From: Pedobacter punctiformis
Lineage (GTDB): Bacteria > Bacteroidota > Bacteroidia > Sphingobacteriales > Sphingobacteriaceae
Reading direction: 5' to 3'
Assembly (NCBI RefSeq): GCF_027213715.1
Contig: NZ_JAPWGM010000001.1
Span: 310,001-374,000 of the forward strand
DNA: 64,000 nt
Every line of letters begins with the position of its first letter. Within the stretch, counting starts at the first letter, position 1. The position numbers and the translations under genes were made by a program. This document shows, piece after piece, positions 45,104-54,654 of the stretch. The notes beneath the pieces are model-generated. The model was given only the letters and a program-made list of their open reading frames with translations, ran no database searches and was not told the origin of the DNA.

Positions 45104-46171
45104 ATGAAAAGAGTAATTACCATAATCGTTGTAATTGTTATTGCACTTGGTGCAATAGCTTACGTATTAAGCAACAATAAAAAGAAGAACGAAGAAAAAA
45201 CTGCATTCATTGCTAAAGGTAGTGGCGCTGTAGCCGTTCGTGTTGCATCAGTAGAGAAAAAAGCTGTAGATCTGGATTTTAGTGCCAACGGCAACTTTAT
45301 TCCTAAACAAGAATTAAACCTTTTAAACGAAAATGCAGGTCGTATTTCTGCTATTTATGTTAAAGAAGGCGATCGTGTTTCTAGAGGGCAATCTTTAGCT
45401 CGTATTGACGCTGAAATTATTAATACAGACAGACAAACTGCTGAAGCAACTTATCAAAATGCATTAAGAGACGAGGCCAGGTACCAAAGTTCTTATCAAA
45501 CCGGGGGGGTAACTCAACAACAGTTAGACCAGGCTAAACTAGCCACCAGAAGTGCAAAACTTCGCTTACAGGCTTCGCAAAAAACATTAAGTAATGCTGT
45601 GATTAAATCGCCAATCAACGGTATTGTAAATAAAAAATACATTGAGATAGGGGCTTTTGTAAATGCTCAGGGTACGCAGTTATTTGAAATAGTTGATGTT
45701 TCTAGATTAAAACTAAAAGTTAATGTAAACGAATCTCAGGTCGCTAATTTGAAAATTGGTGATAAAATTGACATCAAATCTTCAGTATTCCCTACAGATA
45801 AATTTAGCGGTCAGATTACCTTTATTGCACCTAAGGCAGATGGAACATTAAATTTCCCAATTGAAATTGAAGTTGCAAACAATGCAAAAAACGCTTTAAA
45901 AGCAGGTATGTATGGCACTGCTGTATTCAACTTCCCTCAGCAAGCACCTAGTATTTTAATTCCACGTACTTCATTTGTGGGTAGTGTAAGCAGTAACGAG
46001 GTTTTTGTATTGGATAAAGCAAGCAATACATCAAAACTGCGTAAAGTTGTTGCCGGTCGCATTTTAGGAGAGAACGTTGAAATTCTTGAAGGATTAAACG
46101 AAGGCGAAACTGTAATCACCAGCGGACAAATTAACTTAACTGAAGGTTCTCCGGTGAGCATTGTTAAGTAA
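45104..46171 (+). CDS. RND efflux periplasmic adaptor (HlyD/MFP family)
   Basis: The 355-residue protein has an N-terminal membrane anchor (IIVVIVIALGAIAYVLS), a lipoyl-like domain split by a helical hairpin (AGRISAIYVKEGDRVSRGQS, then KSPINGIVNKKYIEIGAFVN), and a beta-barrel and membrane-proximal domain. It links the RND pump to the TolC-like protein. Confidence 0.95.
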   Translation: MKRVITIIVVIVIALGAIAYVLSNNKKKNEEKTAFIAKGSGAVAVRVASVEKKAVDLDFSANGNFIPKQELNLLNENAGRISAIYVKEGDRVSRGQSLARIDAEIINTDRQTAEATYQNALRDEARYQSSYQTGGVTQQQLDQAKLATRSAKLRLQASQKTLSNAVIKSPINGIVNKKYIEIGAFVNAQGTQLFEIVDVSRLKLKVNVNESQVANLKIGDKIDIKSSVFPTDKFSGQITFIAPKADGTLNFPIEIEVANNAKNALKAGMYGTAVFNFPQQAPSILIPRTSFVGSVSSNEVFVLDKASNTSKLRKVVAGRILGENVEILEGLNEGETVITSGQINLTEGSPVSIVK

Positions 46172-46198
46172 GGCAAATTTTGCAAATATAAATTCGCT

Positions 46199-46215
46199 TC
46201 ACGTGTATAACGTGA
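46199..46215 (+). other. Hairpin between adaptor and RND genes
   Basis: TCACGT and ACGTGA form a perfect 6-pair stem with a 5-base loop in the 60-base gap. It could tune relative expression of the two genes by processing or pausing; there is no T run. Confidence 0.4.
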
Positions 46216-46231
46216 GCAATATTAGAAGAAA

Positions 46232-49200
46232 ATGAAGATAACAGATATATCTATAAAAAGGCCGTCGCTGGTGATTGTGGTTTTTACCGCACTTACTTTG
46301 CTGGGCTTGCTAAGTTACTTTTCGTTGGGTTATGAGTTATTGCCAAAATTCTCAAACAACGTAGTATCTATTTCAACCATCTACCCGGGTGCATCGCCAA
46401 ATGAGGTAGAGAATACGGTAACCAAGAAAATTGAGGATGCCGTATCTTCAATGGAAAATATCAAGAAAATAAACTCTGTATCTTTTGAGAGTTTATCTAC
46501 AGTTACCATTACATTAACAGATAAAGCCAATATTGACATTGCTTTAAATGATGCACAACGTAAGGTAAATGCTATTCTTGCAGAATTACCGGATGATGTT
46601 AAAACACCATCATTGAGTAAATTCTCGTTGGATGACTTACCGGTAATTACCATGTCTGCATCAGCTAACATGGATGATATTACCTTTTATGATTTAATTG
46701 ATAAACGTATTGCCCCGGTAATTTCACGGGTAAGTGGTATTGCCCAGGTAAACCTGATTGGTGGTTCTGAGCGTGAAATACAGGTTGCTTTAGATGCAGA
46801 TAAATTACAAGGCTACAATCTTTCTGTACCTCAGGTGCAGCAAATGATTTTAACTTCAAATCTGGATTTCCCTACGGGTAGTGTTAAAACCCAAAATCAA
46901 GACGTTTTAATCCGTTTATCCGGTAAATACAAAAGCATTGACGAACTTCGTAAACTGGTTTTAACAACCGGGAAAGACGGTTCTCAAATCCGTCTGGGTG
47001 ATGTTGCTGATGTTCAGGATGCTCAAAAAGAAACTGAAAAAATTGCCCGTATTGATCGTAAAGGTGCAATTGCCATTCAAATTATTAAACAAAGTGATGC
47101 AAATGCTGTAGAGGTAAGTAAAGGGGTTCATGCCATTATTGAGCAGTTAAAGAAAGAATATGCTTCGAATAAGCTAGATATTAAAATTGTAAATGATAGT
47201 TCGATCTTTACATTAGAATCTGCTGATGCCGTAATTCACGATTTAATTCTTGCGGTAATATTGGTGGCATTCGTAATGCTTTTCTTCCTGCACAGTTTAC
47301 GTAATGCGTTAATTGTAATGGTATCCATTCCGGTATCATTAATTGCAACTTTTATCGGTATCAGTTTATTTGGCTTTACTTTAAACTTAATGTCATTATT
47401 AGGGCTATCCCTTGTGGTGGGTATCCTGGTGGATGATGCGATTGTAGTACTGGAGAATATCCAGCGCCACATGGAAATGGGTAAAAATAAAGTTAGAGCA
47501 GCATCAGATGCAACAAGAGAAATCGGTTTTACCGTTGTGTCCATTACTTTTGTAATTGTTGTGGTGTTCTTCCCTATCGCTGTAAGTACAGGTTTAGTGT
47601 CTAATATTTTACGTCAGTTCTGTATTGTGGTAATCATTGCTACATTACTTTCGTTGGTTGCTTCATTTACCATTGTACCATTAATTTTCTCAAGATTTGG
47701 TAAGCTGGAGCATATAGAAGGTAAAAATATCTTCGGTCGCTTTATCCTTTGGTTTGAAAAACAATTAAAGAAATTTACCAACTGGATTACCGGTATTTTA
47801 ACCTGGTCGTTAAACCATAAAGCATTAACCCTGATTATTGTTGTGGTGATGTTCTTTAGTTCTTGCGGATTATTGGCAACCGGATATATTGGTTCGGAGT
47901 TTTTCCCTAAATCAGATAAAGGTGAGTTCTTAGTTCAGCTGGAATTACCAAAAGATGCTTCTTTAGAACAAACCAACTTCTTTACGCAAAGAGCGGAAGC
48001 TTTTTTAAATAAACAACCAGAAATTACGCAGTTAATTACGACAGTTGGACAGGCAAGTGGAGATTTTGGTGGTACACAGGCTACCGCATATAAATCGGAA
48101 ATTAATGTAAAGCTTGTTGAGCGTGATCAGCGTAAAGGTGTTTCATCTGATATCTTTGCAACGAAGATGAGCCGTGCCTTAGCCAAAGAATTGGTTGGTG
48201 CTAAAGTTAAAACCGTGCCAATTAGTATATTGGGTATTGCAGAAAATGCACCAATATCATTAGTTGTAATGGGTTCTGACCTGGATAGCGTTCTGAAATA
48301 TGCCGAAGGTGCTAAAAGCGTTCTGGCTGGTATTTCGGGTGCTACGGAGATCAAATTATCAGTAGAAAAAGGTACACCTGAAATTAACGTTCAGGTAGAC
48401 CGTGATAAAATGTCTGCATTGGGCTTAACCCTTCAAACGGTTGGTTCTACTATGCAAACTGCATTTAGTGGTAATACCGATGGTAAATATAGAAAAGGTG
48501 AATACGAATACGACATTAATATTCAGTATCAGGATTTTAACCGTAAAAATATTGATGATGTACGTAATCTTATATTTGTAAATTCTGGCGGTCAGCAAGT
48601 TAAATTATCACAGTTTGCAACCATTACAGAAGGTTCAGGTCCAAGTCAGTTAGAGCGTAAAGACAAGTCAACTTCAGTTGCAGTTAATGCGCAATCAATT
48701 GGTCGCCCAACCGGTACAATCGTTGGAGATTTCCAGGCTAAATTAGAAGAGTTAGAGAAAAATGGCAAACTTAAAAAGCCTCTAGGTGTAAGTTATACAT
48801 GGGCGGGTGATCAGGAGAACCAGGCCGAAGGTTTTGGTACTTTAGGTATTGCTTTACTGGCTTCGATTATTTTGGTTTACTTAATTATGGTTGCGCTTTA
48901 CGATAGTTTTATCTATCCACTGGTTGTAATGTTCTCTCTGCCACTGGCAGTAATCGGAGCTTTACTGGCGCTGGCCTTAACCAATAACTCAATTGGTATT
49001 TTCACCATATTAGGTTTAATTATGCTAATGGGTTTGGTGGCGAAGAATGCGATTATTCTTGTCGATTTTACCAACCACATGAAAGCCGAAGGAAAAACTA
49101 CCAGAGAAGCTTTAATTTTAGCTAACCATGCCCGTTTACGTCCAATTTTAATGACCACCATTGCCATGGTGTTCGGTATGCTTCCAATTGCATTGGCAAG

Positions 49201-49420
49201 CGGTGCTGGTGCAGAATGGAAAAATGGTTTGGCATGGGTTATCGTAGGCGGTTTAACCAGTTCGTTATTCTTAACCTTAATTGTAGTACCGGTAGTTTAC
49301 CAGATATTCGATAATATGTTAGACCGTTTAGGATTTAACAAAAAAGGTAAAACTATTGATGACTTAATGGTTGAGCCTTATGACCATAAAGATGTTCACG
49401 AATATGATATGGAACATTAA
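46232..49420 (+). CDS. RND-family multidrug efflux permease (AcrB/HAE1-like)
   Basis: The 1062-residue protein has the RND plan: twelve membrane helices, two large periplasmic loops, and the helix-4 motif VVGILVDDAIVVLENIQRHM with its proton-relay Asp pair. The second half repeats the fold (GLVAKNAIILVDFTNHMKAE). It extrudes lipophilic compounds using the proton gradient; no metal-specific motifs are obvious. It is the last gene of the tetR operon. Confidence 0.96.
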   Translation: MKITDISIKRPSLVIVVFTALTLLGLLSYFSLGYELLPKFSNNVVSISTIYPGASPNEVENTVTKKIEDAVSSMENIKKINSVSFESLSTVTITLTDKANIDIALNDAQRKVNAILAELPDDVKTPSLSKFSLDDLPVITMSASANMDDITFYDLIDKRIAPVISRVSGIAQVNLIGGSEREIQVALDADKLQGYNLSVPQVQQMILTSNLDFPTGSVKTQNQDVLIRLSGKYKSIDELRKLVLTTGKDGSQIRLGDVADVQDAQKETEKIARIDRKGAIAIQIIKQSDANAVEVSKGVHAIIEQLKKEYASNKLDIKIVNDSSIFTLESADAVIHDLILAVILVAFVMLFFLHSLRNALIVMVSIPVSLIATFIGISLFGFTLNLMSLLGLSLVVGILVDDAIVVLENIQRHMEMGKNKVRAASDATREIGFTVVSITFVIVVVFFPIAVSTGLVSNILRQFCIVVIIATLLSLVASFTIVPLIFSRFGKLEHIEGKNIFGRFILWFEKQLKKFTNWITGILTWSLNHKALTLIIVVVMFFSSCGLLATGYIGSEFFPKSDKGEFLVQLELPKDASLEQTNFFTQRAEAFLNKQPEITQLITTVGQASGDFGGTQATAYKSEINVKLVERDQRKGVSSDIFATKMSRALAKELVGAKVKTVPISILGIAENAPISLVVMGSDLDSVLKYAEGAKSVLAGISGATEIKLSVEKGTPEINVQVDRDKMSALGLTLQTVGSTMQTAFSGNTDGKYRKGEYEYDINIQYQDFNRKNIDDVRNLIFVNSGGQQVKLSQFATITEGSGPSQLERKDKSTSVAVNAQSIGRPTGTIVGDFQAKLEELEKNGKLKKPLGVSYTWAGDQENQAEGFGTLGIALLASIILVYLIMVALYDSFIYPLVVMFSLPLAVIGALLALALTNNSIGIFTILGLIMLMGLVAKNAIILVDFTNHMKAEGKTTREALILANHARLRPILMTTIAMVFGMLPIALASGAGAEWKNGLAWVIVGGLTSSLFLTLIVVPVVYQIFDNMLDRLGFNKKGKTIDDLMVEPYDHKDVHEYDMEH

Positions 49421-49449
49421 AATATAAAAAAGTAACAATCAATTTAAAG

Positions 49450-49479
49450 GCCGCCTTACCCAAGGGCGGCTTTTTTTGT
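49450..49479 (+). terminator. Terminator of the efflux operon
   Basis: GCCGCC-TT and AA-GGGCGGC pair around a short loop, followed by TTTTTTT, 30 bases past the RND stop. Confidence 0.9.
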
Positions 49480-49647
49480 TTAACCTGCATTACGCTCCGT
49501 TTTCGGACAAAGACAATATGAATCTGATTACTGGCGTTATCAACTCAGTCATTTTATTAATAATTATAAACCGAAACACTAAAAAATCATAAATTTCTGG
49601 TGTTCCTGCTTCAAAACAAATTGCCTGTCAATATTGTATATTTAACT

Positions 49648-50451
49648 ATGTTTAAAATCATTCTAAGCCTCATTTTAATAAACTTAACCCTCTTTGTTAA
49701 AGCCCAGCACCCTCCTGTTTTCGATGGCATGTCTATCGATACCTCAGTTATAAAACTATACGATTTAGAAGTTCAGCTGGTTAAATACAGTTATAAACCT
49801 AATGGGGTAAAATTTTTAGCCGTCCATGACGATGAGGATACAGGGATTAAAGCCGGTTTTGATTACATCAGATGGTATGGCGGAGAAATTATAGACAGTC
49901 AGTACGGAAGCATCAGAGATTATAATTTTACCTATATGGACGATCCATACCGGATTGACCCTAATGCCATTTATACAAAAAGTGGTGTACACAGCCGGCT
50001 TAAAAAAAATCTTTACAGCACCGGCGAGGTAGAAGAATCTTTACTTAAAGCAGGCGAACAGATCCTGAATTTTTACGATCCCAAATCAACAGGTTATATC
50101 CTTACGCTGCACAACAATGGAGATGGTGGTTTTGGCATTTCATCGTACCTGCCGGGATACGATTTATCCAGTACGGCCGATTCGGTATATATTAATTTTC
50201 AGATGGATGGCGATGATCTGATTTATGTAACTGAGCCCCAGTTATTCAGTAGTTTTAAAAAAGCTAATGTTAATGTAATCCTTCAGTCTAAGTTTGCGCA
50301 TAATGATGGCTCCCTTTCTGTTTATGCCATGCAAAATAATATTCCCTATGTGAATGTGGAGGTACAGCATGGGCATTTAGAGGAAAATTTAAGGCTTATA
50401 GAATTATCTGTAGCTGTTTTAAAAGAATATGATCTGATTAAGAAGGAATGA
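49648..50451 (+). CDS. Secreted protein of unknown function, putative metal-dependent hydrolase
   Basis: From the ATG at 49648 the protein has 267 residues with a signal peptide (KIILSLILINLTLFVKA). The mature part carries conserved-looking polar motifs: LAVHDDEDTGIKAGFDYI, YGSIRDYNFTY, TLHNNGDGGFG and VNVEVQHGHL. The His/Asp/Glu content suggests a metal site in a peptidase- or amidohydrolase-like fold, which is an inference. I know similar sequences in other phyla but no established function. The longer frame from 49600 lacks a proper signal peptide. Confidence 0.8.
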   Translation: MFKIILSLILINLTLFVKAQHPPVFDGMSIDTSVIKLYDLEVQLVKYSYKPNGVKFLAVHDDEDTGIKAGFDYIRWYGGEIIDSQYGSIRDYNFTYMDDPYRIDPNAIYTKSGVHSRLKKNLYSTGEVEESLLKAGEQILNFYDPKSTGYILTLHNNGDGGFGISSYLPGYDLSSTADSVYINFQMDGDDLIYVTEPQLFSSFKKANVNVILQSKFAHNDGSLSVYAMQNNIPYVNVEVQHGHLEENLRLIELSVAVLKEYDLIKKE

Positions 50452-50501
50452 TTATTTCACCACATGACTAAAAAATACATGGTCAGCACCACATCCATCC
50501 A

Positions 50502-51716
50502 TTAATTTATCTTTTTAATCTTGGTAACTAAAAATGTGATCAATAAACCAAAAATGGAAATTATTCCAAAAGAATAACGCAGACTTGATAATTGCGAAAC
50601 ATAACCAATTAATGGTGGGCCAAACAAAAATGCAAAATAGCCTATGCTGGAAACCATTGTTATGGCTTTGCCTGCCGGCACTTCTTTATTATTGCCGGCT
50701 ATGCTATAAACCATTGGAACGATACTGGAAACTCCTAAACCAATAAGCATAAAGCCAAAAATGGCAACAATAATATTAGGAAATATTACAGCAAGTGCCA
50801 TACCAATGGATATAATTGTACCACTAATTTGCAACAGCTTTTTCCGCCCAAATTGTTGGATTAAGTATACGCCTAAAAATCTTCCACTTGCCATCATAAA
50901 CATAAACGAAGCATATCCAATGATCGCTCTGTTATGAGGTAACTTTACCACATCTTCAAAGTAAATAGCGCTCCAGTCAAACATTGTTCCTTCGGTAGCC
51001 ATACTGCAAAATGCAATAACACCCAATAATATTAAGATACCTTGCGGCATGGTAAACAACTTTGTTTTCTCCGCAGCAACATCCGGTTTTTTATAGTTTA
51101 GTAATTTTGCACCATTAAATGCAATATTTGTGAAAGAGATTAATGCAATAATCCAAAAATGAGTATACATGCCCAACTTTAAATTAACCAGCCCTAATGC
51201 AATTAATGCACCTGCTAAATTACCAATGCTCCATGCACCATGGAAAGAACTCATAATTGGTTTACCGTAGTAATTCTCGCCCGCAACTCCCTGGGTATTT
51301 AAGGCGATATTGCAAAGGTTACCTGTTATTCCAAATAGCACTAAAAAAGCTGCAAGCTGCCACCCTGTAGTTGATAAAGCCAAAAAAGTTAAAGCCAGGG
51401 CATAAAGTGGCGCCGTTGCTCTGAGCATTTTTTTACTCCCAAAATGTGTAGTAAGTTTTGCAGAAAAAAACATAGTAATAATTTGTCCGGCGGGTAATGC
51501 AAAAAGAATAGAGCCTAATTCTGCATCGTTTAGCCCCATTGAAGCTTTAAAGGTTGGTATTCGGCTTGCCCAACTTGCAAAACAAACGCCCTGCATAAAG
51601 TAGAAAGCAGATATGGCCAACCGGACTTGCTTTGGAGAGCTTTGCACAATTACAGGTTTAACTTCTGTTTGATCTAAAATTTCCTGATTTGCGTTTATTT
51701 CTTCCAAAGTGTACAA
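50502..51716 (-). CDS. MFS transporter (YbjJ-like)
   Basis: The 404-residue protein has about 12 membrane helices after a 30-residue cytoplasmic start. Its first helix reads FYFMQGVCFASWASRIPTFK and is followed by LNDAELGSILFALPAGQIIT, typical of the YbjJ-type carriers. The substrate is unknown. It is 146 bases past the thiD stop on the same strand, probably separate. Confidence 0.88.
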   Translation of the reverse strand: MYTLEEINANQEILDQTEVKPVIVQSSPKQVRLAISAFYFMQGVCFASWASRIPTFKASMGLNDAELGSILFALPAGQIITMFFSAKLTTHFGSKKMLRATAPLYALALTFLALSTTGWQLAAFLVLFGITGNLCNIALNTQGVAGENYYGKPIMSSFHGAWSIGNLAGALIALGLVNLKLGMYTHFWIIALISFTNIAFNGAKLLNYKKPDVAAEKTKLFTMPQGILILLGVIAFCSMATEGTMFDWSAIYFEDVVKLPHNRAIIGYASFMFMMASGRFLGVYLIQQFGRKKLLQISGTIISIGMALAVIFPNIIVAIFGFMLIGLGVSSIVPMVYSIAGNNKEVPAGKAITMVSSIGYFAFLFGPPLIGYVSQLSSLRYSFGIISIFGLLITFLVTKIKKIN

Positions 51717-51862
51717 TAGGTTATGACTATAATTGTTACAAAGGTCTTAAATCTATCGCTAATAGTGATAAGTTTTATCATTTATCTTAAAAATACTTGC
51801 ATAATCTTATGATTTGTTTAACATTTATTCAAGCGGCAGTCTTTATTACCTAACTTACAATT

Positions 51863-52681
51863 TTATTGTACAATTAATTTTAAAGGGTTAAAAAAATGAT
51901 TTAATGGGCCATTACCTTCGCCTGTTTTAATGCCCCTACCCGTTAGTATGGCATTAGTAATGTAGGCTTTAGCCTTTTTAACTGCGGTTAAAAGATTATT
52001 CCCTTTGGCCATTTCTGCCGCAATGGCTGAAGAAAGCGTACAACCTGTTCCATGTAAATTGCTGGATTTGATAAAATTGCCTTCCAATATCACTGGTTCT
52101 CGGGCTCCATCGATCAAAACATCATAGATTATCGGCCCCGATAAGTGTCCACCTTTTACAAGAACAGCTTTTGCACCCTGATTGATGATTTTTTGACCTG
52201 CAGAAATCATTTCTTCAACATTATTAATGCTTTGCCCCGACAGCATAATGGCCTCATCAATATTTGGAGTAACGAGTGTAACTAAAGGAAATAATTTTTC
52301 TTTTAACTGATCAATAGTATCTGGTTCAATTAAACGATCACCACTGGTGGCAATCATCACAGGATCTAAGATTATGGGTATATTTTGATCATATCCGGAA
52401 AGTTCTTCTCTTATCACCTCTACTACATCAGGCTGGTTAATCATACCTATTTTAATGGCTGCAGGTTTTATATCTCCTAAAATAGCCTGCAACTGATCTC
52501 TGATTATTTCTACCGGTAAAGCATGAACAGATTTTACACCCAAAGTATTTTGAGCGGTGACCGCAGTAATCACACATGTGCCGAAGCAACCCAGTGCAGA
52601 AAATGTTTTTAAATCGGCTTGTATTCCTGCTCCACCACCACTATCAGAACCGGCTATTGTTAATGCATTAATATAATTCAT
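51863..52681 (-). CDS. thiD: Hydroxymethylpyrimidine/phosphomethylpyrimidine kinase
   Basis: The 272-residue ribokinase-fold protein has [20 protein letters not shown] at about 10-29, [20 protein letters not shown] and the C-terminal [18 protein letters not shown]. It makes HMP diphosphate for thiamine synthesis in the cytoplasm. A TPP riboswitch ends 23 bases before the start, so it is shut down when thiamine diphosphate is plentiful. No other thiamine gene lies nearby. Confidence 0.96.
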   Translation of the reverse strand: MNYINALTIAGSDSGGGAGIQADLKTFSALGCFGTCVITAVTAQNTLGVKSVHALPVEIIRDQLQAILGDIKPAAIKIGMINQPDVVEVIREELSGYDQNIPIILDPVMIATSGDRLIEPDTIDQLKEKLFPLVTLVTPNIDEAIMLSGQSINNVEEMISAGQKIINQGAKAVLVKGGHLSGPIIYDVLIDGAREPVILEGNFIKSSNLHGTGCTLSSAIAAEMAKGNNLLTAVKKAKAYITNAILTGRGIKTGEGNGPLNHFFNPLKLIVQ

Positions 52682-52695
52682 AATAAAGACTTCAT
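52678..52695 (-). other. Five-codon reading frame overlapping the thiD start
   Basis: Between the riboswitch and thiD, ATG at 52695 opens a frame MKSLL whose TGA stop overlaps the thiD ATG (ATGA). It may couple re-initiation at thiD to the riboswitch, or be chance in a short leader. Confidence 0.35.
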
Positions 52696-52704
52696 TTCGT
52701 ATAT

Positions 52705-52835
52705 AACTTCAGGGGTCTTTAAATGCAGGATGCATTGCAAGCAGTTTTGCAGATAACTATTTCCTACGCCGGTATAATCCGGATCAGGTGATGAGGGTAT
52801 AATCTCAGCCAGTAAATAAAGGCACCCCTAAAGTT
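52705..52835 (-). promoter_or_regulatory. TPP riboswitch (THI element)
   Basis: The minus strand reads AGGGGTGCC, CTGGCTGAGATTATACCC, ACCTGATCCGGATTATACC and GGCGTAGGAAATAG, matching the TPP aptamer in order. A 12-pair P1 stem (AACTTTAGGGGT with ACCCCTGAAGTT) closes it. No terminator hairpin separates it from thiD 23 bases on, so control is probably at translation. Confidence 0.95.
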
Positions 52836-52976
52836 TTATGAGTTGCAATATAAGGCTTATTTTTTATTGAGCATATGGATATTAAGAAAGGAAAAGCTGA
52901 AAGCTCAGAGACACAAGCGTAAAACAAACTTACTAAACGCTAAAATTTCTCTGTAGTAGCATTAAAATTGTGTATA

Positions 52977-53010
52977 AAAAAAAGCCGACAATTTCTTATC
53001 AGCTTTAAGT
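52977..53010 (-). terminator. Terminator downstream of lpdA
   Basis: On the minus strand AAAGCTGA and TCGGCTTT pair (one T-G) around a loop of about ten bases and run into eight T, 108 bases past the lpdA stop. Confidence 0.75.
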
Positions 53011-53117
53011 TTTGCATGAGGGATAGGCGTGTAAATCCTTTTTTGCTTTTTCTGCAAAAAAGATTGAAATAGATAGCCCGACCCTTGCGTAGCCTGGGGC
53101 ATGCCCAAATTATTATT

Positions 53118-54524
53118 TTAAATGTGTATTGCTCTGTTATCAGTTGCAGCTAAAGCAGCTTCTTTTAATGCCTCTGTATAAGTTGGGTGCGCATGACAGG
53201 TACGTGCGATATCTTCTGCAGATGCACGGAATTCCATTGCAATCACCGCTTCAGCAATCATATCTGCAGCTCGTGGACCAATCATATGTACACCCAAAAC
53301 TTCATCTGTTTCTGCATCAGCTAAAACTTTAATGAAACCATCTGTATCCATACTTGCTTTTGCACGTCCGCTGGCTTTGAAAGGAAATGAGCCTGCTTTA
53401 TATTTTTTACCTTTTTCTTTTAACTGCTCTTCGGTTTGACCAACTGAGGCAACTTCCGGCCAGGTATAAACCACACCTGGAATTAAGTTATAATTGATGT
53501 GTGGTTTTTGTCCGGCAATGGTTTCTGCAACATAAGTTCCTTCATCCTCTGCTTTGTGTGCCAGCATTGCACCGGTAATAACATCACCAATTGCATAAAC
53601 GCCTTTAACAGCAGTTTCCAAATGTTCGTTCACCGGGATTTTTTTACCTCTTTCTTCAACCGTGATTCCGATTTTATCCAAACCTAAACCTTCGCTATAA
53701 GCGGTACGACCAACGGCTACTATGCAATAATCTGCATCAAAACTAACGGCTTCGCCTTTGGCATTATTTGCAGTAACGGTAACGGTTTTTCCTTTTACAG
53801 AAGCACCGGTAACTTTATGCCCCATAAAAAACTCCATGCCTAAAGATTTCTTTAATACCCGCTGAAGTTCTTTACCCAGGCCGGCATCCATTGTAGCAAT
53901 AATGGAAGGTAAAAATTCGATAACCGAAACTTTTGTACCTAAACGTGCATAAACAGAACCCAGCTCTAAACCGATAACCCCACCACCAATAACAACCATG
54001 GTTTTAGGTACTTCTTTAATATTTAAAGCTTCAGTTGAGGTAATGATCCGTTTTTTATCAATTGGTAAAAATGGCAATGCTGTAGGTTTAGAACCCGTAG
54101 CAATAATTACATTTTTGGCGGTTAATGTTTCTGTAGAACCATCGGCTTTTGTAACCAGGATTGTATTTTTATCAACGAAAGAACCAACGCCTTCGAAAGA
54201 ATCTATTTTATTTTTTTTAAATAAATATGTAATACCCGCAGTATTTTGAGCAACTACATCATCTTTACGGGCAATCATTTGTTTCATATCAACCTTTAAA
54301 TCTTTAAGGTTAATACCATGAGTGGTAAAAGTGTGGGCTGCGTTATGGAAATGTTCAGAAGAATCTAACAATGCTTTTGATGGAATACAACCTACGTTTA
54401 AGCAAGTGCCTCCAAAAGTTTTATATTTTTCTACTACGGCAGTTTTTAAGCCTAACTGGGCACAACGGATTGCTCCTACATAACCACCAGGACCTGAACC
54501 GATAACAACGACATCGTATTGCAT
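53118..54524 (-). CDS. lpdA: Dihydrolipoyl dehydrogenase
   Basis: The 468-residue flavoprotein has the FAD site (VVVIGSGPGGYVGAIRCAQL), the redox disulfide C41/C46 (GGTCLNVGCIPSK), an NAD site (VVIGGGVIGLELGSVYARLG) and the C-terminal HAHPTYTE His-Glu pair. It reoxidises lipoamide in pyruvate and 2-oxoglutarate dehydrogenases and the glycine cleavage system. It is not next to the other subunits here. Confidence 0.97.
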   Translation of the reverse strand: MQYDVVVIGSGPGGYVGAIRCAQLGLKTAVVEKYKTFGGTCLNVGCIPSKALLDSSEHFHNAAHTFTTHGINLKDLKVDMKQMIARKDDVVAQNTAGITYLFKKNKIDSFEGVGSFVDKNTILVTKADGSTETLTAKNVIIATGSKPTALPFLPIDKKRIITSTEALNIKEVPKTMVVIGGGVIGLELGSVYARLGTKVSVIEFLPSIIATMDAGLGKELQRVLKKSLGMEFFMGHKVTGASVKGKTVTVTANNAKGEAVSFDADYCIVAVGRTAYSEGLGLDKIGITVEERGKKIPVNEHLETAVKGVYAIGDVITGAMLAHKAEDEGTYVAETIAGQKPHINYNLIPGVVYTWPEVASVGQTEEQLKEKGKKYKAGSFPFKASGRAKASMDTDGFIKVLADAETDEVLGVHMIGPRAADMIAEAVIAMEFRASAEDIARTCHAHPTYTEALKEAALAATDNRAIHI

Positions 54525-54654
54525 AATTTATGGATTTTTTTTGATGACCCAAATGTAGAGAAAAAAGGTTAAACGTAAAAGGCAGAACATGCTATGCAAA
54601 AGACATAAAGCCGTAAAATTATGCTATCCTTACTGCTTCTGTTTACCTAAGTGT

